A model generated the notes under the pieces. The model did no database searches. It was given only the letters and a program-made list of their open reading frames with translations, and had not been told where the DNA came from. DNA of 64,000 bases from an uncultured Clostridia bacterium (GTDB lineage: Bacteria > Bacillota > Clostridia > TANB77 > CAG-508), in contig CAPPGO010000001.1 of the NCBI GenBank assembly GCA_948678575.1, positions 213,904 to 277,903 of the forward strand, written 5' to 3'. Made by a program: the position numbers and the translations under genes. Shown here in pieces: positions 59,108 to 64,000 of this stretch; positions within the stretch are counted from its first letter, which is position 1; every line of letters starts with the position of its first letter.

Positions 59108-59113
59108 AAGTAT

Positions 59114-59142
59114 ATTATATCACAAAATGCCTCAAAAGTCAA
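59114..59142 (-). promoter_or_regulatory. Promoter P1 of the element
   Basis: TTGACT (59137-59142) and TATAAT (59114-59119) are 17 bp apart on the minus strand. P1 is divergent from the XRE promoter, with 30 bp between the two -35 boxes, a layout that lets one bound regulator control both. Confidence 0.75.
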
Positions 59143-59172
59143 TTTACACAAGAGTTTGACGGTTTTTATAAT

Positions 59173-59201
59173 TTGATTTTTTTACTAAAATATGGTATAA
59201 T
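59173..59201 (+). promoter_or_regulatory. Promoter of the element XRE gene
   Basis: TTGATT (59173-59178) and TATAAT (59196-59201) are 17 bp apart, 38 bp before the ATG. Confidence 0.75.
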
Positions 59202-59239
59202 TAAAGTGTATATGGTTTATCCAAAAAGAAGGTGTTATT

Positions 59240-59956
59240 ATGGTTATATATAATGATAAAGAATTTGGAATAAATTTAAGAAATGCTAGAAAGAAGGCTG
59301 GGCTTTCACAAGAAAACTTGGCTTATGCTTTAAATGTGACAACAGCTACAATAAGTAGGTTTGAAAAGGGTGTAACTGTTCCTACAATGAAACAAGTTTG
59401 CATTATGTGCAATGAAATAGGAATAAATGTAAGTGAGCTACTGGATAATTCAAGCAATATTATAAATAAAGAAAACAGCAAAAACCCTTTTAAAACTAAA
59501 ACACTATACTTATATTATAAAGGCATTTATCCTACTACTAAAAAGCTATGTAGACTAAAATTCAAACTAGAAATAACAGAGCATTTGGAAAATGTAACTG
59601 TTAATTTGCTAGATTATAAAACAAATAAAATATACATGACAGGTTATTTGCTAGCAGATAATCATACAGCAATTATGATATTTGAAAACTATAAACCAAA
59701 TAGCAGTAAATTGGAAGTTGGAAAAATAGTTGTTAATATATCAAGTAATTTAGACAGCTTAATGATGGGAGCTTTAAGTGTAACAAACAATGATAATGTA
59801 CCAAATGAAAGAAAATGTATTTTATCTAAGAAAGATTTAGATTTTACAGACGATTTATTACACAGCCTTAGAATAACAGATGCAGAATTTGAAAGTATGA
59901 AAAAGCTAGATGCTTGGTATATGAATATAAATAATAAAGAAGATTACGAAGAATAG
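59240..59956 (+). CDS. XRE-family regulator of the mobile element (238 aa)
   Basis: Residues 8-65 form a helix-turn-helix (GINLRNARKKAGLSQENLAY, TTATISRFEKGVTVPTMKQV). The remaining 170 residues are a beta-rich domain of unknown ligand (TLYLYYKGIYPTTKKLCRLK, LNVTVNLLDYKTN-type strands). This size and layout suit a master regulator of an integrative element that senses an inducer or partner protein. It is divergent from P1, so it probably represses or activates the RNA region and itself. GAAGGTG precedes the ATG. Confidence 0.8.
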   Translation: MVIYNDKEFGINLRNARKKAGLSQENLAYALNVTTATISRFEKGVTVPTMKQVCIMCNEIGINVSELLDNSSNIINKENSKNPFKTKTLYLYYKGIYPTTKKLCRLKFKLEITEHLENVTVNLLDYKTNKIYMTGYLLADNHTAIMIFENYKPNSSKLEVGKIVVNISSNLDSLMMGALSVTNNDNVPNERKCILSKKDLDFTDDLLHSLRITDAEFESMKKLDAWYMNINNKEDYEE

Positions 59957-59971
59957 TATAAATTTAATTAT

Positions 59972-60004
59972 GAACGTGAGTTTAAAAACTTACGTTCTTT
60001 TTTT
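59972..60004 (+). terminator. Terminator of the element XRE gene
   Basis: GAACGTGAGTTT and AAACTTACGTTC form a 12-bp stem (one G-U) with a 2-base loop, followed by TTTTTTTT. The stretch from here to 60203 holds only AT-rich leader sequence and the ribosome site of the next gene. Confidence 0.85.
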
Positions 60005-60203
60005 GTGCATTTTTCAATACTTAGAAAGATTTTTATTTGCAATTTTTCTCAACTTCTTTCACTTTATTTCACAATTGCTCAAAGTCCTTCAAAATACTTA
60101 GGTTTATCTCACTTTATGCTCAAAACAAAGGAAAAAGCTTGTAAACTTAAGTTAGTTTAAACAACAAATTTCCGGAAATAAAAGAAAAAGGAGAATTTGA
60201 AAA

Positions 60204-60572
60204 ATGAAAAATTTAAAAAATCAAGATTATACAAAAGATATTCAATTACCAAATGAAAAAATACAAAAAATTGTAGCAGATAACTATTACAAAAAATCAA
60301 TTAAACAAGTAGAAAACTTTGACGTAGATATCAACCACTTAGAAAACATCTTTACAAATGAAACATACTTCTTAGCAATGAAACTTGTACCACTACTTGA
60401 AAGAAAAGTATTGTACTTATCATATATCGAAAATGTTAGATTAAACGATATTTGTAAAAGATTGAAAATAAGCAAAAACGAGGTCGTTTCATTAAGAAGT
60501 AAAGCAATAGTACATTTCAAACATAATTTAGAGATGTTGTACAAAATTCAAAAGGTTAAAAAGGGGGAATAG
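60204..60572 (+). CDS. Sigma-70 region 4-like protein of the element (122 aa)
   Basis: The C-terminal half, LVPLLERKVLYLSYIENVRL, NDICKRLKISKNEVVSLRSK and AIVHFKHNLEML, is a sigma region 4 helix-turn-helix of the kind found in mobile elements. No region 2 is present, so it is either a degenerate sigma or an activator that uses region 4 only. It leads a five-gene operon ending in the integrase. GGAGAA precedes the ATG. Confidence 0.75.
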   Translation: MKNLKNQDYTKDIQLPNEKIQKIVADNYYKKSIKQVENFDVDINHLENIFTNETYFLAMKLVPLLERKVLYLSYIENVRLNDICKRLKISKNEVVSLRSKAIVHFKHNLEMLYKIQKVKKGE

Positions 60573-60575
60573 AAA

Positions 60576-60908
60576 ATGGAAAATATAAACTTTAATATAT
60601 CAAATGAATATGAAGATAAGCCTGTTGGCATTGTTAAATATGCCAACGGAGAAGAATACACAGCATACAGTGAAGAATCAATGCTTAGAGCATATAAGGA
60701 AAATTGGCTTGTTGATGTTACTACAATTAAAGAATATGAAACTTATACCAATAATGGAAAAACAAGACACGGTTTGAATTATGAGCTTATAAAATCACAA
60801 TATGAAGAACTAGGACTTGAATACTTAAAATTAGATTATATGAGAGACTACGTATATAACAAGCAAAATAGAGATAATCGAGATTTAGACTTTGAGCTAG
60901 TTAGGTAG
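60576..60908 (+). CDS. Element-borne hypothetical protein (110 aa)
   Basis: The gene follows the sigma-like gene by 3 bp, with GGGGG as its ribosome site. The product (PVGIVKYANGEEYTAYSEES, LVDVTTIKEYETYTNNGKTR, LNYELIKSQYEELGLEYLKL) is soluble and acidic-aromatic. No family is recognised. Its position before the integrase genes suggests a role in the element rather than in the host. Confidence 0.6.
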   Translation: MENINFNISNEYEDKPVGIVKYANGEEYTAYSEESMLRAYKENWLVDVTTIKEYETYTNNGKTRHGLNYELIKSQYEELGLEYLKLDYMRDYVYNKQNRDNRDLDFELVR

Positions 60909-60916
60909 GTGGAAAT

Positions 60917-61333
60917 ATGAAGAATAGTAAAAATAGATATATAGCTATTAAGGCTAATAATACTGCACCTATTAGAGTTTTATATAAAAAAGTTGGACAA
61001 CTTCCTAAAATAATGGTGCTTGATAATGTTTTTAAACTAAAAAGATTTATTATCAAAAGAAACTTAGATATTATTCCATATCAAACAGCTTATATAATCT
61101 GCAATAAAAAAGAGTTAATGAAGAATATGACACCTAACATAGTATTTAGCTTTAATAGTATCAAAGGTGATTTCATACTTGTAAACATTGACGAGGATAA
61201 AAGAGAATTTGAAAGCTTATCAGCAGAAGATATAACGTGGTACGCAAGCGACTTAATAAATAAAGGCTTTAAAAATATTCAATTAGTACAAGCTAATATG
61301 TTGAAAAATGAAGGAGATGAAAGCAATGAATAA
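60917..61333 (+). CDS. Element-borne DUF3846-like hypothetical protein (138 aa)
   Basis: The start ATG follows AGGTGG. The product has strands KNRYIAIKANNTAPIRVLYK and PKIMVLDNVFKLKRFIIKRN, then PYQTAYIICNKKELMKNMTP. The mix loosely resembles small DUF3846-type proteins of Clostridia elements (a short ligand-free alpha/beta domain with a conserved VVLVG/FIIC strand), but the match is weak. Its stop overlaps the next start by 8 bp. Confidence 0.5.
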   Translation: MKNSKNRYIAIKANNTAPIRVLYKKVGQLPKIMVLDNVFKLKRFIIKRNLDIIPYQTAYIICNKKELMKNMTPNIVFSFNSIKGDFILVNIDEDKREFESLSAEDITWYASDLINKGFKNIQLVQANMLKNEGDESNE

Positions 61334-61598
61334 TGAAATACAAGTAATTGATACAGAAGATACAGAAATAATTGAAAGAATAATGGAAAAAGCCATTGTA
61401 GAGTACATAAAAACATTAGATAACCCTTTTATCAACTTAACAGTAGCTGATGTAGCTAAAGACTTGAAAATGGGCTTAAACTATACTAACGAGCTTTTTA
61501 AAAGGCAAGACTTTCCGTCTGTCTGCATAGGAAAACAAAAGACAGTTACTTTATTTGCTTACTTACTTTGGAAAATGAAAAAAAGAGAAAAGGAGTAA
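61326..61598 (+). CDS. Excisionase-like helix-turn-helix protein (90 aa)
   Basis: I choose the ATG at 61326 (MNNEIQVIDTEDTEIIERIM), behind GGAGATG inside the previous gene, not the ATG at 61308. The C-terminal part LTVADVAKDLKMGLNYTNEL, FKRQDFPSVCIGKQKTVTLF is a winged-helix like Xis/MerR-type directionality factors (FPxxxIGxKxxV). It lies 6 bp before the integrase gene, the usual xis-int order. Confidence 0.7.
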   Translation: MNNEIQVIDTEDTEIIERIMEKAIVEYIKTLDNPFINLTVADVAKDLKMGLNYTNELFKRQDFPSVCIGKQKTVTLFAYLLWKMKKREKE

Positions 61599-61604
61599 TG
61601 TAAA

Positions 61605-62861
61605 ATGAAAAAGGTAGACTGGGACAATTTACCGATTTCTGCTGACGAAGAAAATAATCGCTATGTAGCAAAAGTAACTATCATAAAAGGCGAACCTCGA
61701 AAAAATGTATATGGCAATACTCGTGAAGAAGTAGAAAGAAAAGTAAAAAAACTTATATATAAATCTGGAAATGTAGAATATATGAAAGAAAAGGGTATTC
61801 CATTTATTGATTTATTAGAATATAACTTTAGTAGACGAGATGACGCAGGCTTAATTGGAGATGCTCAATACACTAGAACTCAAAGAATATTTAAAAAAAT
61901 AAAAGAATTTGATATAGCTTATAAAAATGTAAAACAACTAGAAGAAAATGATTATCAAAAATTTTTTAACACACTTGCTAAGGAATATGCTCAAAGCACC
62001 TTAGATAAAGTATATTGTGAAGTAAGTCAAGGCTTAGAATTTGCACATAGAAAAAATATAATTGACGAGTTTCCATTAGATAAAAAACTTAAACCAAAAT
62101 GCAAAAAAAGCACAAAAAAAATCAAAGCCCTTACCATTGAACAACAGAAAATTTTAACAAAATATTTAGAAAGTACTAATCTCACAGACTGTTCCTATAA
62201 AAATGCAATGTTAATACAAATGTATATGGGACTTCGTATCGGTGAAGTAAACGCATTAAGAATACAAGAAATTGACTTAAAAAACAAAACACTGTTAGTT
62301 CATAGAACTGTAACTACTGATAGAAAAGAAAAACCTATTATTGAAGAAGAACCAAAAACAAGTGCTGGTTTTAGAACTTTACCTATTCCAGACAATATAC
62401 TTCCTTACATAAAAGAACAAATGGAAATAGCTTTAAATAATGAAGACCAATTATTGTTTTTAACAAGAAATAAAACCATTGTTGCAGAAAGTTCTGTAAA
62501 TAGTCAATTAAAAAATAGATTAGTAAAATTAAAAATATATGAAGAAAATATGGCTACTCACGCACTAAGACATACTTATGCAACTAGATGTATTGAAGCA
62601 GGTATGAAAGCTATTGTGCTTTCTAAATTACTAGGACATTCTGACGTAAGTGTAACTTTAAGAACATACGTAGACGTATTCAAGGAATTTGAAGCAAAAA
62701 ACACCCAAAAAACAGATGAGTATTACAATGAGCTAAATTTATTTAGTAAAAAAGTAGATATAGAAGAAAAAGAACAAGAAATACCAAAAAATAATGAGAA
62801 ACCTTCAAATATAATTCAATTTCCAAAAAAATATATTGTAAATGATTATTATGAAAGATAA
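61605..62861 (+). CDS. int: Tyrosine-recombinase integrase of the element
   Basis: The 418-residue protein has an N-terminal arm-binding domain (about 1-60), a core-binding SAM-like domain (65-165) and a catalytic domain (about 175-370) with the first Arg in MGLRIGEVNALR, HALRHTYATR (HxxR), LLGHSDVSVT (His) and the nucleophile Tyr in LRTYVDVF. The C-terminal 45 residues are charged. It joins the element to tRNA-Thr; the gene ends 223 bp from the intact tRNA end. GGAGTAA precedes the ATG. Confidence 0.95.
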   Translation: MKKVDWDNLPISADEENNRYVAKVTIIKGEPRKNVYGNTREEVERKVKKLIYKSGNVEYMKEKGIPFIDLLEYNFSRRDDAGLIGDAQYTRTQRIFKKIKEFDIAYKNVKQLEENDYQKFFNTLAKEYAQSTLDKVYCEVSQGLEFAHRKNIIDEFPLDKKLKPKCKKSTKKIKALTIEQQKILTKYLESTNLTDCSYKNAMLIQMYMGLRIGEVNALRIQEIDLKNKTLLVHRTVTTDRKEKPIIEEEPKTSAGFRTLPIPDNILPYIKEQMEIALNNEDQLLFLTRNKTIVAESSVNSQLKNRLVKLKIYEENMATHALRHTYATRCIEAGMKAIVLSKLLGHSDVSVTLRTYVDVFKEFEAKNTQKTDEYYNELNLFSKKVDIEEKEQEIPKNNEKPSNIIQFPKKYIVNDYYER

Positions 62862-62872
62862 TTTAAAAATCT

Positions 62873-62904
62873 ATTGTCCTCAAAACATTTGTTTTGAGGA
62901 CAAT
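62873..62904. other. Perfect 14-bp palindrome after int
   Basis: ATTGTCCTCAAAAC and GTTTTGAGGACAAT flank a 4-base loop. It lacks a + strand T-run, so it is a weak terminator at best and may be a protein-binding or structural site. Confidence 0.5.
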
Positions 62905-62919
62905 AAAATAAAATTTATT

Positions 62920-62949
62920 AAATTTTGAGAAATTTTGAGAAATTTTTAA
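62920..62949. repeat. Tandem AAATTTTGAG repeats near the right att site
   Basis: AAATTTTGAG occurs twice head to tail (62920-62929, 62930-62939), followed by the partial copy AAATTTTT. Short direct repeats close to an att site are typical of integrase arm-type binding sites; this role is inferred. Confidence 0.35.
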
Positions 62950-63030
62950 AAAGGCTAAAACAGTTTTCTCTCTAAGGCAATATTGATTTTTGCTTGTCAC
63001 TTCAACAAAAAATCTGCTTTAAAATGCAAA

Positions 63031-63077
63031 ATTGAGGAAATCTTACTCTTTCTAGTGAAAGCTTGATTTTCCTCAAT
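63031..63077 (-). terminator. Element-supplied terminator after tRNA-Thr
   Basis: On the minus strand ATTGAGGAAAATC and GATTTCCTCAAT pair around an inner CTTTC/GAAAG hairpin, followed by TTTGCATTTT. It lies 8 bp past the tRNA 3' end and replaces the displaced terminator at 54972-55000. Confidence 0.65.
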
Positions 63078-63084
63078 AAAGGAT

Positions 63085-63160
<76 letters not shown>

Positions 63161-63170
63161 AATATGTAAT

Positions 63171-63245
63171 TGGTGACCCCTACGGGAATCGAACCCATGT
63201 CTCCGCCGTGAAAGGGCGATGTCTTAACCGCTTGACCAAGGGGCC
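63171..63245 (-). tRNA. tRNA-Glu (anticodon TTC)
   Basis: The acceptor pairs GGCCCCT with AGGGGTC (one G-U), the anticodon loop CTTTCAC gives TTC, and CCA is encoded. It is 10 bp upstream of tRNA-Thr. Confidence 0.97.
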
Positions 63246-63270
63246 ATAAACTAGATTCGAAAATCTAGTT

Positions 63271-63346
63271 TGGTGAGCTATCCGCGACTCGAACGCGGGA
63301 CAACTTGATTAAAAGTCAAGTGCTCTACCACCTGAGCTAATAGCCC
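63271..63346 (-). tRNA. tRNA-Lys (anticodon TTT)
   Basis: The acceptor pairs GGGCTAT with ATAGCTC (one G-U), the anticodon loop CTTTTAA gives TTT, and CCA is encoded. A perfect 10-bp hairpin with a TTCG loop lies between it and tRNA-Glu (about 63247-63270) and may guide processing. Confidence 0.97.
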
Positions 63347-63377
63347 ATATGCAGTTCCTTAACGCAACTGCTTTTAT

Positions 63378-63406
63378 ATAATACACCCTTTTTTCTATTC
63401 TGTCAA
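63378..63406 (-). promoter_or_regulatory. Promoter of the tRNA-Lys-Glu-Thr operon
   Basis: TTGACA (63401-63406) and TATTAT (63378-63383) are 17 bp apart on the minus strand, 31 bp before tRNA-Lys. A short leader hairpin (GCAGTT with AACTGC, 63351-63371) follows. Confidence 0.8.
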
Positions 63407-63530
63407 CTGTTTTTTTATTTTTTTTGTATTTTTTTTGCGATATTTAGTTTATTTTTATAGTTTTTCTCTATATTAATGCTTATTATCGCCTTTTTTATAG
63501 TAAATTATTCGTTTATTTTTTATGGATGTT

Positions 63531-64000
63531 TTATATTTCTATTATATTGTGTGGTATTTTTTCTTGCTTTAATATTTGTATTTCTCTTTCTGAACATGTA
63601 AGTATTAATACTTGGTATTGTTTTAATGTTTCTAAATATTTTAATATTTGAGTCATTCTTTCTTTGTCATAATATGCAAAGCTTTCGTCTAGTATTATTG
63701 GTAAGTTTTCTTTTGAAATTTCTTTTGTTGCACTTAGTCGCAATGCTAGATATATTAAATCTATGGTTCCTGCGCTTAACAGCTCTATTGGCATATATTT
63801 TCCGTTTTCTGTTTCTATTAGAAGATTATTTTCACTGTCTAAATATATATTTTTGTATTTTTCATTTGTTACTTTTGATAGTATATTTTTTAGTTCTTCA
63901 ATAAATTCTGGTGTAATGTTTTCTTTCATTTCTTGATATGAATTTTCAATTTCTTTTTTTACTATTTCATACATATTATTTAATTCTATTAATTCATCTT
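63531..64000 (-). CDS. C-terminal part of an SMC/Rad50/YhaN-like ATPase (N-terminus beyond window)
   Basis: The frame is open to the window edge with no stop; the internal ATG at 63974 is not a start. The part seen has the ABC-ATPase signature LLSAGTIDLIYLALRLSATK and the Walker B ENLPIILDESFAYYDKERMT, plus the D-loop. This is the end of a coiled-coil ATPase such as YhaN or a Rad50-type repair protein, where the Walker A lies far upstream. The gene is probably partnered with an SbcD-like nuclease outside this window. Confidence 0.8.
   Translation of the reverse strand, partial: DELIELNNMYEIVKKEIENSYQEMKENITPEFIEELKNILSKVTNEKYKNIYLDSENNLLIETENGKYMPIELLSAGTIDLIYLALRLSATKEISKENLPIILDESFAYYDKERMTQILKYLETLKQYQVLILTCSEREIQILKQEKIPHNIIEI

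Noticed and set aside
62873..62904. Integrase terminator
   Set aside because: The stem is perfect but the + strand downstream is A-rich, not T-rich, so it is listed only as a palindrome.
63247..63270. Terminator between tRNA-Lys and tRNA-Glu
   Set aside because: The 10-bp TTCG hairpin has no usable T-run and lies inside a co-transcribed tRNA operon, so processing is more likely.

Overview
This AT-rich window comes from a low-GC, endospore-forming member of the Firmicutes, most likely a Clostridia-type bacterium. The evidence is strong AGGAGG-type ribosome binding sites, SpoIIE, a SpoIIQ-like M23 protein, CotF-type coat proteins, a MreBCD/PBP2/MinC block and DUF4321. I cannot name a species. 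Almost everything from 1 to 46 kb is on the minus strand.

Layout. (1) 1-1.4 kb: N-terminal part of an internalin-like leucine-rich-repeat surface protein, cut by the window edge. (2) 1.7-8 kb: tatD with an apparent single-base frameshift, acpS, an unrecognised membrane-anchored protein, a WG-repeat protein and spoIIE. (3) 8.2-34.6 kb: four giant secreted surface proteins in two paralogous two-gene operons (1930+2722 aa and 1701+2286 aa). One protein of each pair is a long stalk of DUF11/SdrD_B-type domains. The other starts with a candidate Cys-Gln thioester (TED-like) domain followed by a Cys/His-rich insert and further B-type domains. All four end in a xxTG motif, a hydrophobic segment and a basic tail. 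The LRR gene and both operons share a bipartite upstream element. (4) 34.8-43.4 kb: small genes of unknown role, minC, mrdA, mreDCB, DUF4321, a MecA-like protein, the M23 protein and spore-coat genes. (5) 43.5-48.4 kb: Wzz/BY-kinase fusion, its PHP phosphatase, tRNA-Lys and a VanW/G5 protein. (6) 48.4-54.8 kb: accessory chromosome with an S24-like repressor, a single-domain CBM25-like protein, an EF-P-reductase-like SDR, YefM/YoeB, an ECF sigma/anti-sigma pair, an IS200 copy and a small XRE operon.

(7) 55.0-63.1 kb: an integrative mobilizable element of about 8.1 kb in the 3' end of tRNA-Thr. It has near-identical 18-bp att repeats, a pMV158-type oriT beside a MobV relaxase, an integrase and an Xis-like protein at the tRNA end, an XRE regulator divergent from a non-coding region, a stand-alone Spo0A-C-like DNA-binding protein, and a GC-rich secreted-protein cassette bounded by 17-bp inverted repeats. 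The original terminator of the tRNA operon now lies at the far side of the element. (8) 63.1-64 kb: a tRNA-Lys-Glu-Thr operon and the C-terminal end of an SMC/Rad50-like ATPase.

The most unusual signals are the duplicated thioester-adhesin-like cassettes with their shared upstream element, and, inside the mobile element, two tandem promoters that resemble each other and drive putative small RNAs with a 12-nt perfectly complementary core. All assignments come from reading the sequence; no database search was run.
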